Made by a program: the position numbers and the translations under genes. The notes beneath the pieces are model-generated. The model was not told the DNA's origin. It worked only from the letters and a program-made list of their open reading frames with translations, and did not search any database. A stretch of DNA of 64,000 bases from Sycon ciliatum (taxonomy: Eukaryota > Porifera > Calcarea > Leucosolenida > Sycettidae), in contig NC_088645.1 of assembly GCF_964019385.1 (NCBI RefSeq), forward strand, positions 34,191,963 through 34,255,962, in the 5' to 3' direction. This document shows positions 10,808 through 22,842 of the stretch, in pieces; position 1 is the first letter of the stretch, and each line of letters opens with the position of its first letter.

Positions 10808-12263
10808 TTATGGTTGATTCTTATGGTGGTAAACACACACCTGGCAATATGGCGGTAAACGTATCAATCAACTGTACTTAAATGTACAGCTGCTGTGGTG
10901 TCTTCAACTTCATTCTCCGGAGTCAAGCTCCGTGCGAAGACATGGAAGAAGAAGATTGCCTGATTAGTCCAGCGGTGACGAAACGTACATGTAATTCACA
11001 ATCGAGCTATGTCGTTGCTATTGTCATCTTCCATGTGCCATGCGCTACCTGCTGTGCCAGCCTGCTATGCTGGTTACCGCTAATCATGCATCGACGATGC
11101 GCCAGGCACAACCTGATGGTAATGGTGGTGCGAAGGGGAGCTCTGTGCCAGAAGAACTATATTTGCAGCCTAGATAGCGTGTGTGGGCAGGCGTGTATTT
11201 ACCGCCATATTGCCGGGTGTGTGTTAAGGGGGCAGCCTACCCATAAATTTCATATGGCATTCAATTGACTGTAACTTTGGTGTTTCTCAATGGATTTGAT
11301 GGAAATTTGGACCACACACTCCTGCCACTATGCTGGCCCTCAGGACATGATTTACAAGTTCTTGCGCCTCACTGACAGGCTTTCCAGGCCGAAAAAACTC
11401 AAATTTCCGGCATAGTGCCACGGTGTGCGAGCCACCCAGGAGCCAAACAAATGCATTTACAATTTTTCACATTTTCGTGCTCATTCTGTTCGTGCGCGGG
11501 ACTCAAACCTAGAACAAGTCCAGAAGCAGCCATGGGTGATGGGGTTGGGCCCCTCAACGAGGCCCTGGAATCTGTCACAACGGAACGAGTGGGCGTTCTC
11601 TCACACACTCCCACAGACCCAAGTCAATTTTTGAATTTTTTTAGGTTTAGCACGTGCTACCAGGTCGTACCTTTGATACAACATCCAGTGCTGGGACCCC
11701 CACAGCAAGCCATTTCCACAGCGCTGCACACCAAATCCAGGATACCCTCAGAAACCGGCAAAGACTACCACTCACGTTTCACTACTGCCTAGTACTGAAT
11801 CCTACCTGACTTCTTGACACGACTCAAACTTGCCAAAGTCACTAAATCAACGTCAACTACAATAATCAAGCCACATATCTGCAACGTCACGAGGGTGCTG
11901 GCAAAAGTCCTGCTGCACGGCGGCGGGCTTCGCCCGCCGCCGTGCAGCCCAATACGTGGCTCAAAAACCTGATTTTTTGGACACGTGTTTCCATGATACG
12001 ACAAGTTGCGCACGGTCTGCTCACATTCAAATACAGTGCTGCCAACAAATGACAGCGTGCAACAAAAAAATCTTTCCTTGCAAGGGCACATTTTCGGCCA
12101 TAACTCTTGACCGGCCGGTCAGATCGGGACACAATTTTCAGAGAATTTGCAGCTATTCATGCTCTTACAACTGACGAAGCACTCAATATGAATTTACAAA
12201 TTCGATTTTTCAGCGAATTTTTGGGTAGTCTGCCACCTTAACCATCATATGAATCAACCATAA
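10808..12263. mobile_element. Inverted-repeat MITE split by a TTAA-flanked element
   Basis: The left arm 10808-10862 (ATGGTTGATTCTTATGGTGG, ACCTGGCAATATGGCGGTAA) is inverted against 11189-11227 plus 12242-12262. The right arm is cut exactly at a TTAA by the element 11224-12241 and resumes on its far side. The nested structure fixes the boundaries of the inner insertion. Confidence 0.75.
11224..12241 (+). mobile_element. TTAA-flanked non-autonomous DNA element (family T), full copy 1
   Basis: Flanked by TTAA at 11224-11227 and 12238-12241. The termini GGGGGCAGCCTACCC and GGGTAGTCTGCCACC are imperfect inverted repeats. An internal hairpin, CTGCACGGCGGCGGG / CCCGCCGCCGTGCAG, lies at about 11912-11946. 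Other copies are at 30828-31178, 61373-62444, 62590-62980, 63175-63520 and 63636-64000. There is no transposase. TTAA targets are typical of the piggyBac and Kolobok superfamilies; which applies here is not decided by the sequence. Confidence 0.8.
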
Positions 12264-13814
12264 TTATGATTCTTTCTAATTTGAAATAACAAATTACTTA
12301 ATTAGAAAGACTCCTATGGTTTCGGAAAGGTATCATACGGTCAAGTAAAGCCCATTTCGTATTTTCCTTGCATCATTGCCCACGGAGGTATCTTAGGTTA
12401 CTGAGCGCGCTGTGCTCGGTAATTCTTTGCATCGGAAGTGCATGTTCTTGCTAAATAGCCACAAATCCTGTCTAGCAAATTGTAGGCTGCATAGGGTTAC
12501 TGGGTGCGCCTTGCTCGGTGATCCTTTGCATCGGCTATGCATGTTCTTGCTGAATTGGCTTTACCGGCTTGACTGTGTGGATTGCGCCGGTGCTGACACC
12601 TTTTTCGAAATGGGATACGACTCCTATGGTTAACAGTGAATACTCTTATGGTTGATTCACATTATACAAAGGCAGTCAAATTCAATTTACCCTAAGACAA
12701 GAATGCGATACTACTTCGAAAAAGGACACACTTCAGGTTCTTTACGAAAATCTTGAAACCTGTAGTAATTTGAAGTCAAATTCCTTAGTCAGATGAACGA
12801 TTGTGCCAAAAAGCAACAGACCACTCTACTTGGGGGGCTCAAGTTTATATGATAAATTATACTCAAATCTGTGGACAGCAACCGTTTCGCTCTGTTAGAG
12901 CTCATCAGCACAGCTCAGAGGACCGAAGCGCAGCTCTTCGCAATGAAATACGTTTCCGTGAAGCAAAGCATTTTTATAAAGAGCTGCAAACCCCGCCAAG
13001 AGTGCGCGAAATGCTCCAAGAGCAGTGAACGTTGCACAAGGCGAGCGGCAAGGGTTCGCGCTAAGGTAAGAGTGCTCAACCTAACGACATTACTGACGCT
13101 AGGGAGCATAATACTCAACTATGTGGACAGCAACTGTTTCGCTCTGTTAGAGCTCACTTATAATTATATAAGCATAGAAGGGGTTTTTCTTTGCGTTGTC
13201 GAGTTGTCGTAAGACCGGTATGATCAATTGTCTTACTAGTCTCGTCATCATCCAGTAACGCTCGGCATTCTTTGTTGCCGTTAACAATACGAGTGTGTAG
13301 CTCGTGCTCATCTTCTCGCGCTTTACTTCCCCACTTTGGATCTTTCCTTACCTGAGCCTCCCAAGTTGGAAGGTTGTTGGTTTGCGCCTCTTAGTCTTAG
13401 ATGTGTTGGAGCTAGGTGTCAGGTTGTTGAATGCCTCAGTACTCCTTGTCATTTTTATGACCTGTTGACGAATTTGCTGACTGTATATTATCTGGTTACA
13501 TTGGTGGTCAGTTGGTGATAACTCGTAACATTTTGTTCTCTTTGTTCTATTTATCCGTTAAAAAAATAATGGTTAATTAAGCAACCAAAAACTTTCAAGA
13601 TGTTCGTAAAGAGCCCGACGTGTGTCCTTTTTATGAGTATTATCGCATTTTTGTCTCAGAGGAAACTGTTAATTATTTAGCAGTGACTTGATACAATGAA
13701 CCTGTAATGGCAGTATACGCTGTAAGTATAGCTTACATGTACATGTGCAACAGCCAAGACCTACTTGGGACCGTAAACTCTAAAATAATAAATAAAGTAT
13801 GGCAATCTTCGCCT
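12264..13814. other. No gene recognised; short direct repeats
   Basis: Contains two pairs of direct repeats: 12410-12470 with 12510-12560 (TGCTCGGTRATYCTTTGCATC, ATGCATGTTCTTGCT in part), and 12860-12905 with 13110-13155 (GTGGACAGCAACYGTTTCGC). A small hairpin (TTCTTTCTAATT / AATTAGAAAGA) lies near 12270-12311. No open frame has recognisable protein features. Confidence 0.4.
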
Positions 13815-14300
13815 GACTACTGACTACGTCTTTATCCAATCCAGCCTTCTATTTTAACTTACGTGATCGTGATCATCCTTGTGCTGTCCCTGCTCCTTGT
13901 CGCACGCTGAGAACGGATCCTCTCCAACTCCTCAATTTGTTCCGCAGAACGTTGCTTTCTTCCCATACAGCAACCCATGATAATTGCTCCTTCCCAATTA
14001 TTACTTCAACTGCTCAGCTCTGAAGAGAAAGATCAACTGTCTGATTATTCCCCGATAGAATTGAAGTAGCATGATACTGAGCTAGACTAGGCTAGAGCGT
14101 GCACGGCTCGCAGCGGCACCACACAATGTACTACTGTATGCCATGATTGATAATAATTAATACGCATTGACTGGGTGTGCTGGCTACGGTCCATGTGGGC
14201 GCCGAGCGCTATGTCACGGAGGCCCCGACATGTGCTGTCATAATCATTGTAGTGTGGTCTGGGTCAGTGCAAATGTTGGGCACTGTGTGTGCTTGTGATC
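13815..14300 (+). repeat. Dispersed repeat X, copy 4
   Basis: Shares CGCAGAACGTTGC, ACAGCAACCCATGATAATTG, GAGCTAGACTAGGCTAGAGC and CAGCGGCACCA with other X copies. Near 14650-14760 a short segment resembles Y (GTTGTAGCAAGG). Confidence 0.65.
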
Positions 14301-16035
14301 AGTGCATGCAGGTCAACCTCCACCAAATACCAAGAAGTACCTTTTTTTAGAATTGCTGCATGTATAAACAGAACGAGCTGAACAGTCATTTCACAAAGGC
14401 TTTATTGTGTTCAAAACTAGTGGATAAAAGGGGGTTTGTCAACTGACAACCACTCTACATGTACAATAATTATGATGTCCACCACTTTCTGGAAAAAAAC
14501 GAGTGGATACGAAAGAGACGCGTTTCCATTATCACATTTGTTTCTCCTTCCCTGTTCTTCAGCCAATCGTTTTGAACGCACAATAGCCTTGGTGAAATGA
14601 CTGTGCTGGACGGGGTTTGCCAATTCTTGGCTCCTTTGAAAGCTCTTTGAGCCTTGTTGCGTAGGCCATGGTGCCTGAAAGCAAGATCCCGTTGTAGCAA
14701 GGGCATGCTCGCAATAGTAGCATGATGAGTATCATGATTTTCTTGAGCACTTTATAGAAGCCCGTTGCCATGGACTATCCAACCAAGCGGGTATCATGGC
14801 TGCTGCAGTGAAGTCCTAACAGATAGTACTGTACACACACGTACATGTATTTTTGCTCCTGAGCGGTTGCCTTCGCTTATCCTTATGACCAGGGTGATTG
14901 CGGTGTGTCATCTTCATTGATCTTACCTCAAAATATCATTTTCAAGCATTCATTTCTTCAGGATATGGAAAAGGGAAAGGCGTGGAGAAAACTCCTCCGC
15001 AGCGCGCGACCACCAGAAAAAGACCAAGGCCCCCAGGACTCGTACCAAGGACCCAAGTCCTTCAAACAACGGTCAACGGGATGCAATGATCATGATTGTA
15101 CATGTACGCTGTACATAATGCATGTGGTGTGCTGCATGGACGCTGATGTCAGTAATGAGCAGTGGCGCCGACAACATACTGCCGCCATACTCTGATACTG
15201 GCTCGATGTTGAGAAATGTAGCATTGCGTTGCAGGATACAGTACAGGCTACGGTCAGTACGGAACATGAGTGGGCCTGCCGCCATGGAAACGCCATCACG
15301 ACCCATACCGGCATACGCAAGCAATAGAAGCGTGCAAAAGATAGGTCAAATAAAAAAGGAACCCGCGCCGCGTCTTGGTTTTTTCCAGATCTACGCGTCT
15401 GTACGGCAACGGGCAGGGTGACCATGGTGACACGGCTTTTCGTCATGTAGCACTTATGCAACAGTCATGATCTGTGCCTTCTGTCGCCACGGCAAGCCAT
15501 GGCAAGCAGCATAGCCATGGCCCATGGCATAGGTCTAAGCACTAGTACTAGTACTGTACTACAATCTACATGAGTGCTAGTAGTAGTAGTGGCAGTGCGC
15601 GCGGAGGTGTGCAGTACGGGTTCGATGCTGCAGAAACTGACGCCAAGACGGCAAGAGAGCGAGCATGGCATTCAGCGCCCACCATGCTGACGAGATTGTG
15701 CTGGCTAATGCTGCACTGTCTGCAGTCTAGTGTAGGCATGCGGACTCCGCACAGCCAGTGGCAGTGCCTGCCATGGCGCCAGCGCTAGCGCCTAGGCCTA
15801 GGCTAGCTATCATACTCAGTATAGGCGGACGGTTTATTTTTTTATTTTTTTATGAAAGTGCACACGCCTACATAGAATGGAAGAGACCATGTACCAACAA
15901 TCAACATGGCGTGTAGGTGCTGTGGCGGTGAGGTGAAGTGCGCTCCCCCGACCAATGCCAATGGTCTCTGCCTCTGGATATAGGCGCACCTTCGTTTTAT
16001 TTTATTTTTAATTTTATATTCCATACATTCATAAC
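14301..16035. other. No gene recognised
   Basis: Several open frames of 60-170 codons exist on both strands, but none shows a family motif, they overlap one another and the composition is not gene-like. CATGG-rich and CTAG-rich low-complexity palindromes lie at 15480-15560 and 15780-15812. Confidence 0.4.
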
Positions 16036-16039
16036 AGTC

Positions 16040-16703
16040 ATTTCCATTGATGAGAACGATCAACTGGGACGGACTCCGCACAGCCAGTGCCGCCTCACCA
16101 CCCTGGAGGACATGTTTAACATTAAGCTCCTCATCTTTGTCCGTCGTTGTCTGTTCTCCCGAGCTAGCTTCCTCTTCACCAGCTTCTTTGTGAGAGTTAC
16201 TGGTGACCGCACTCGGGGAGCAGCACATCACCTCGTTCGAGTACCATTTTGGCCCCGTCCTGCAGGTCGAGCGACCATGCAGTTCATCGGCGCAGTCCTG
16301 TGGAACCAGCTCCCGCCTGATCTCCGTTCCGAGCCCAGCCACCTTCAGTTCTGTGCCCTGCTAAAAGCGCATCATGGCTCCGCTTAAATGCTTTTCGGCT
16401 AGTGTGTTTCTGTGGTATAGCGGACTGAAGAATAGTAAACGTGTTTTGCAATAATTTATATGTATGAAGCTATTTTGTATATAGTATGTTCCCATTCCGT
16501 TTTTGCCTTGGTGTAGCCCTGAGGTTGATTGCTTATTTATTTCTACCCTTCCTCTCTCCATACTTCTGTCCCCCCCCCCCTCTCTCCCCCCCCCCTCTCT
16601 CATTCATTCTGTCGTCCACATGTATCAAAGGAGGCAAAATCGCCTGTTTGTGGTGCGACGTTAAATAAACTTCTACAACAACAACAACAACAACAACAAC
16701 AGT
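16040..16703 (+). mobile_element. LINE 3' end: ORF2 C-terminus, 3' UTR and (ACA)n tail
   Basis: The frame 15938-16387 ends with the C-terminal LINE signature (FIGAVLWNQLPPDLRSEPS), the usual W-N-x-L-P module downstream of reverse transcriptase. It is followed by a 3' UTR with CT-rich stretches and by TTAAATAAACTTCTACAACA running into a trinucleotide tail ending near 16700. It is 5' truncated. The family differs from the 39568-59553 LINE, whose tail is (ACCT)n. Confidence 0.7.
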
Positions 16704-17578
16704 GCCTGCTAGCGCTAATAGCGCGAGCAGAGAGGATGCCGACGGTTCGTTTTATAGTTTTTTAATTCTAGATGGCAAGTCCAACGTTCATAAAATGATG
16801 AGAGCGACCAATAGAGTCGCCTTTCCACGGAACATTGTGGTGTATGAGAGATAAACAATAATTTCACACTAGACAACTACATGGGAATCAGAGTACATGT
16901 AAATTGGCGCTGAACACGAAGACAGGATGCAGAAGACAGGATGCAGAAACACCGCTGCGGCAGGAGATAGTGTGCTGTGGACACTCGCATCGTACAGTAA
17001 ACTAGCTAGGTCGCTATTTTCGCTACATCGCAAGTCGAACTCAGCAGCCTAGTTTGCAGCAAATGGAGGATGATGACGGCGCTCACTGCTTTCACGCAGG
17101 ACGACCGACAACGTGCAGCCAGTGGACTGGACAGTGGCTGCTAGGCCACAGCTCGACCATCTCCAGGGTATTTCTTTTCCAGAGCCGGTCACGCAGTTGC
17201 TGATGGCCGACTGATTCGTGGTGATCAGCAGGATACTCGTGTCATGTGTATCGGAAGGAAGTGACTAGGAAGAGCGGTCAACATGAAATTGCTCACGTTC
17301 CGTTCCGGTATCACTGGATCGTCTCCATCCCAGTCCAAGAACTGAAATGATCAGCACAACGTGGGGCTAGCTCAAACAACAAACAACAAGACCACGGTAC
17401 AAGATAGATAACACAAGAAAAAGCAAGACAGACATGGAGTCATGGACAAGATTCTTTCAACAAGTTTTTTTATCTACGAAGATATTGACATTTCGTTTCG
17501 GACACTGACTATGTCCATATCCAATCAAACCTTCTGTTTTACTTACGTGTGGACAAAGATGAGGACTACTAATTACTA
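16704..17578. other. No gene recognised
   Basis: Only a copy of the short LINE-related repeat at 17285-17450 (CTCCATCCCAGTCCAAGAAC) and a fragment of X near 17500-17550 (CATATCCAATCAAACCTTCT) stand out. Confidence 0.4.
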
Positions 17579-17764
17579 CAGTCAACTTCGCTTATAACGA
17601 CACTCGCCGGGGCATCCGAAAAGTGTCCTTATTCGCGAAGTGTCGTTATACCCGAAGTCTCATTATTATGTGTCACAGGATGGGACTTTGCTCTGGGCAT
17701 GAAAATTATGTCGTTATTCGCGAATTGTCGTTATATCCGCAGTCTTTATTAGCGAAGTTGACTG
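17579..17764. mobile_element. Pogo/Tigger-like MITE
   Basis: The termini CAGTCAACTTCGC and GCGAAGTTGACTG are perfect inverted repeats flanked by TA on both sides, the target of Tc1/mariner/pogo elements. Inside are repeated GTCGTTATA.CCGAAGT and TCGTTATTCGCGAA motifs. It has no coding region. One isolated end of the same family lies at 31180-31234. Confidence 0.8.
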
Positions 17765-17785
17765 TACTTACCATTATGCAACGAG

Positions 17786-18540
17786 TTACCACACATTAAC
17801 ACCAAAGATTATTATGCGCTGTATAGAATGTGCAAGTCTATCCCAACACCCACGATCCCTGTTCACATTTGGACGTCTATAACGAAAAAATATTGCTTCA
17901 GGAATACGGCCATTTACAAGGGACGACTGTGTGTCGAGAATTGATGCGTTGGTGATGGGTGTAGACGTGATTGCTTGTTGTGGGTGGTGTTCTGCAGAAT
18001 GTTCTCCCCATGGTGTCTCCGGTGCTTGCGCTTTGGCCTCTCTGAGGTGCTCTTCGAATCTCTTCCTTGCAGTTATCCCGGTCTCGCCAACGTACACCTT
18101 GGCGCAAAGTGTACAGAACATTGAGTAGGAGAACATTGAGTAAATAACATCCTGAGACAAGCAGTGACATCTCCATACCGGAGCCACATGCACGGCATTC
18201 CTTAGGTTGCCGTCTTCCCCTCCTCTTCTTATATACTTCATTCCGGCATTCAGGACGGGAAAATGATGACGATATCAACATGTCCCTTAGCCAACGACCG
18301 AACTGGAACACCACACGCACATCCTCACTGAAAGACCTCCCGGTACGACGAACATCACGTGCCAAATGATCATTGCCAAAGGGCAGTTTGATGATGGATG
18401 TGTAACGTTACGATTGTTGTCGCTGTCTGGTGGGTAATGGGCTTGGTGTGCTTGCGTGGTGCTTGGCTGCTTGAATAGCATGTTGTGGATAGTCGTTGTC
18501 TCTAAGCCATGTCTCGACTTTCCTCTCTGCCCTCTATGTT
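17786..18540 (-). pseudogene. Penelope-like element, GIY-YIG endonuclease region (broken)
   Basis: The minus-strand frame 17786-18241 encodes a C-x2-C-x-K-VYVGETGITARKRFEEHL motif, the signature of the GIY-YIG nuclease at the C-terminus of Penelope-like elements. Upstream in another frame (17898-18365, then 18287-18481) lies the typical linker (DVRRTGRSFSEDVRVVF), so at least one frameshift separates linker and nuclease. Penelope-like elements are retroelements whose RT precedes this domain; no RT catalytic core is visible here. The plus-strand fragment 18640-19190 belongs to the same family. Confidence 0.75.
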
Positions 18541-18639
18541 TCCGTGGAAGCCTCGCTTGTACAGTATGGTCGATGATTGCCTGCTGTTAACTTATGGTGT
18601 CAAGGTCTTGTCAAGTTGATGGAGGTCGTGCTGTACTTG

Positions 18640-19190
18640 AGCAGCAGACACACCAGCATACGCTTCACGGTGGAACACACCCAGCAGAACGACTTGCACA
18701 CAATCAGCTACCTAGACGTGTCTATCTCTGTGGGGAGGTTTTTTTTTACTTAGTCCACTATGCTCCCGAATGAATGCGGAAAGTGGTGTTGTGCAGTGGG
18801 AGTTATTCGTCAAGCCCAGTCATAGTGGTGTCCATCTGTACGAGTCTTCATTGCCATTGGGGTGAAGCGGCCTGTTGCCCAGGAACAGTTTCGGCGCGCA
18901 AACAGCAAGGCATCAATCGACATGGGGAGAGGAGGGGAGAGGGGAAAATCGGACAAATCGAGACATTGCTGAGAGACAACGACTATCCCCAACATGCTAT
19001 TCAAGCAGCCAAGCACCATGCAAACACACCAAGACCATTACCGACCAGACTGCGACAACAATCGTACATATCCATCATCAAACTGTCCTTTGTCAATGAT
19101 CGTTTAGCACGTTATGTTCGCCGGACCGTGAGGTCTTTCAGTAAGGATGTGCGTGTGGTGTTCCTGTCCTGTCGGTCACAGGTTCCCTAA
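18640..19190 (+). pseudogene. Penelope-like element fragment, opposite orientation
   Basis: Encodes HTISYLDVSI, like the Penelope RT C-terminal LPFLDV motif, and then a linker (LARYVRRTVRSFSKDVRVVF) nearly identical to that of the minus-strand copy at 17786-18540. Frames are disrupted and the GIY-YIG part is missing. The two fragments face each other. Confidence 0.6.
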
Positions 19191-20284
19191 TATATCAGTG
19201 GCTGCAATGGAGTTTAGGAGTTATTAGAAAAGCATAAGCCTCATCGTAAAGTGTTGTTATTGCTGCGTGGTGCCTGGATACATGGTCATTTCGTAGCCAG
19301 GTCGTTCTCGCACACCATAATGATAATTGAAGGGAACTGGTTCTTCCACTACTGTAAGTAAGTAAAATATACATGTAACTGACCGTGTCCGTTCCTGAAG
19401 GGAACTCACGTTTACCGCTAACACCTGGCAAACCCAATGGAAGATGCAGCGCCTAACGGTGGGGGTGAGGGGATAAGTCTCACAACCATTGGCACAAGAG
19501 TTGAAAAACCGGTCACTGTAGGAAACTAAACGATCCAGGCTCTTCAAAAGTAGCTACAAATATCTCACTCCATATATAATACTGGCATACAGGGCAGCAA
19601 CACACACATTGTGGAGTACTAGTAGTTGGCCGTAGCCAAATGTGAAGCGGATAGCAAGAGAGATCCAGAGGAAAGGACTGAGCACAGAATATGAAGTGAA
19701 AAACGAGGAAAATGTTTGCAAGCCAATTCAAGAAATAGCATACACCACAATACCACTGGGGCCGTCAGATAAATTTACCTGGACCGAGCCAGCCGGGAAA
19801 AAACCCTCGCGCCGACGGACGCAGTAATGAGGGGAAAAACTGGGTGTTTAACCCCAGTGGCAGTATGGCATCATGGAATAGTGTCACTATGCATATATTG
19901 CAGAGTTGTACAAGTAGAAACATAGGAAAAGGATCAATGGTCTCGAAAGGAAAATGAAAAGACTTGAATGATGTATTGCCAGATGTATATACAGAGTTCA
20001 TGCCTGTAGCAAAGCGAAGAAGAACTAGAACAGTAAGATGAACTGAATCAAGCAAACAAACTGCCTGATAAGAGTCAATGTATAACACATTTCCAATGTA
20101 GGATCAAGCTGATGCTACATTTTCAAGCAAACAGATTGCCGGTCAAGAGTCAACACAATGTGTACTTGACTGTATCTTTACTTATAAAAGAGAGGCACCT
20201 GTGACGTGTGTCTGTGTGTGTGTGTGTCACGCTCCTTATAAAGAAGAGGCACCTGTGACGTGTGTTTTTGTGTCACGCTGCCCT

Positions 20285-20565
20285 GAGCACGCGAAGCGTG
20301 CGAACAGTGTAGCACAGTGTAGCTAGCTAGCGGCCGCAGAAGCAATGAGCACGCGAAGCGTGCGAATCGTGTAGCTAGCGGAAGCAGCCTAGCCACAGAA
20401 GCACTGAGCACGCGAAGCGTGCGAATCGTGTAGCCACCACCAGGTGATGAGCACGCGAAGCGTGCGAACAGTGTAGGTGGTAGCGCGCGCTTATAGCAGA
20501 CACGATCAGTACGAGTAGCAGTAGCAGCCGCGCGCAGAAGCACTGAGCACGCGAAGCGTGCGAAT
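20285..20565. repeat. Array of five GCACGCGAAGCGTGC hairpins
   Basis: The palindromic core GAGCACGCGAAGCGTGCGAA occurs at 20285, 20347, 20406, 20449 and 20545. It is usually followed by TCGTGTAGC or CAGTGTAG, with spacings of about 45-95 bp. The Polinton TIR has a related hairpin (GCACGCGGAGCGTGC at 41944). Confidence 0.75.
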
Positions 20566-21352
20566 CATGTAGCCACCTAGCCTAGGGCATAGGTAGCACT
20601 AGCAGCCGCACAAGCGCTGCGGACCACGTGAACCGTTCTCTGCAAATAGAAACATCTGCAACAAAAGGATACAAAAGATCTGCACTGACTGCACTCTGCA
20701 TCTGATCTGCAGTGAAGAGCGCATCGCACTTTTGTTCGTAAGTTTATGAATTTTTTGAGCCGCTTCATCCGCCACCAGGTGATGGACAACCCTGACCAGC
20801 CTCCCGAAGGCGTAACAAACGTCCCTCCTTCTCCTTCCAACGATGAAGAACCTCCCTCACCAGGACTTCAGCGGTCTGGCCACCACCACGTGCTGAGCAC
20901 GTGTGCTGTTCATGTACTTAATTGCTTCACCCGCATGCCACATTCGGCCAGGCAACGCTGGCCGGGGGTGCTGCTAGTCTATGTATAAACTTAATAAAGT
21001 GAACATTCTGCCTGCCAACTGTCAACGTGCGTGACTCCTGTTTGCATCGTATGCTTGTCAAATGTCAGTTAATAAAATAGAATATTACAAAATCATTGTT
21101 CCTAGAAGGAGAGACGTCGAGACTATGGTACTCTTCAAGCTCCACATTGCATGCTGCAGCTCCTCAACTGAATGTACATGTAGGTAGAACAATTAAAACA
21201 GATAAGGCAGAAAAAAACAGGAATTATTTCAAATCATCTAAAAACGTGTATGATCGACCCCTCTGAACAACTGCCTGGAGAGACAGCAGTTAAGGTGCGG
21301 TGCTTGATGAACGACTCCTCTGTGTCCCATCAAGTTAATATCATTATCCTCC

Positions 21353-21486
<134 letters not shown>

Positions 21487-22015
21487 CCCTCTCCCCCCCC
21501 CCCCCGTCACCTGCCAAAGTGCGATGGTCTATAGGCTTGTCTTACTGGGCAGCGTTATCGGAGGTGTCTCTGATGCTTTCTTTCCTTCATACTCCATTGA
21601 TTGGATTGTGTTCGACGTACAGTCATGTACATGTATGTACATTGTATAAAACGAAATGATCATAATGATTATAGTGCATAGTTGGCCTTACTACAAGGAT
21701 GGTGCTTTTGACTGATAGCAAGCAGAGTACCTAACCCTGCAGTTGTCACTGAAGAATGGCTAGTATGCACCGGCCACGATTCTATTTTGTATTTAGCTTT
21801 TACAAACCCAGACAGCCCTACTAATAATCATGAAAGAGGACAACTGAAGTGACACTGGACAACAAGACAAAGGGGAATAGGGGCGATGTTTTTTTGTTTT
21901 GCTTTTACGTGCCGATGTGGTTGGCGAGGCTCATCCGACCGGAGGTGTCGGAATCATAGCCTACGACCAGGCATCGATAGGAATGCAGCTAGAGAGGGAG
22001 GGAGATCAAGTGAGA

Positions 22016-22016
22016 A

Positions 22017-22114
<98 letters not shown>

Positions 22115-22140
22115 GCCAAGAGAGAGAGAGAGAGAGAGAA
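22016..22140. repeat. (GA)n microsatellite
   Basis: About 120 bp of GA dinucleotides with one interruption at 22110-22119. It is the complement of the (CT)n run 540 bp away, so the two could pair as an inverted repeat. Confidence 0.95.
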
Positions 22141-22287
22141 ATACAATAAAACAAGAAAGAGATGATGGACAAGGGCTCTTGCTCATTGACAGGTGACATA
22201 GCCCCACAGGGAGTCCGTTGCCCAGAGCCAAAGAGTTAGACGCTAGTGGTGGTGGACGTTTGTCTTAAAAGATGGGAGAAACTTCAA

Positions 22288-22610
22288 CTAGGGCATCTGT
22301 TCCGGAAATATGTCTTGCGGCAGCCTGTTCCATTCATCCACTACACCATATGGGAACGAACGCTGGAGAAAGTTGGGGGCTTTAGGGAGGAGCACTGTTT
22401 GTAGCTGATGCTTATGGTGGACACCGAGCTGCATGTATGTCTGCTTATACAGGTAAATATCCATTGCAATAATGATATTCTTACGTTCCGGTGTCGCTGG
22501 TTCTTCTCCATCCCAGTATTCAAATGATCCACTCAACGCAGGGCTAACGCAGACAGCAGGACCACTGCGAACCAAAACAGGAAAACAACACACACAGAAG
22601 TAGACGACAT
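22288..22610 (-). pseudogene. LINE ORF2 C-terminal fragment
   Basis: The minus strand encodes NFLQRSFPYGVVDEWNRLP, the W-N-x-L-P C-terminal module of non-LTR ORF2 proteins, preceded by TYMQLGVHHKH. The upstream part (22465-22610) matches the short repeat at 3880-4060. Confidence 0.55.
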
Positions 22611-22644
22611 CAGTCCTACTCGTCTACACGTACATTTTATTATT

Positions 22645-22842
22645 ATCGATAATCAGGGAATTGTGTGAGTTTGTGGGAGCTCGCGCTTTTCCTGCCGACT
22701 TGAATTCTCACTTGACTGACTCACGACTGCCATCCAGAGCATACGAGACGTCCATCGAACCTTCCACTTGGCAAACCTGCAAAAAGCACCACTCCCTGCT
22801 CAATACACAGTATTTCGGCGAATTCACCCCTCATCAGTTGAG
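22645..22842 (+). repeat. Dispersed repeat W, left part (interrupted)
   Basis: GGGAGCTCGCGCTTTTCCTG through TTCACCCCTCATCAGTTGAG as in other W copies. It stops at the fold-back element and continues at 25121 with GTAGGCTGAGGAAGACTGTG. Confidence 0.75.

Noticed and set aside
15842..16342. 166-codon minus-strand frame
   Set aside because: Mostly the antisense of the plus-strand LINE C-terminus at 16040-16387.
20285..20565. CRISPR-like array
   Set aside because: The repeats are palindromes with unequal spacing of related, not unique, spacers, in a clearly eukaryotic transposon-rich context.
21886..22231. Arg-Glu and Ser-Leu repeat proteins over the GA and CT microsatellites
   Set aside because: Microsatellite translation only.
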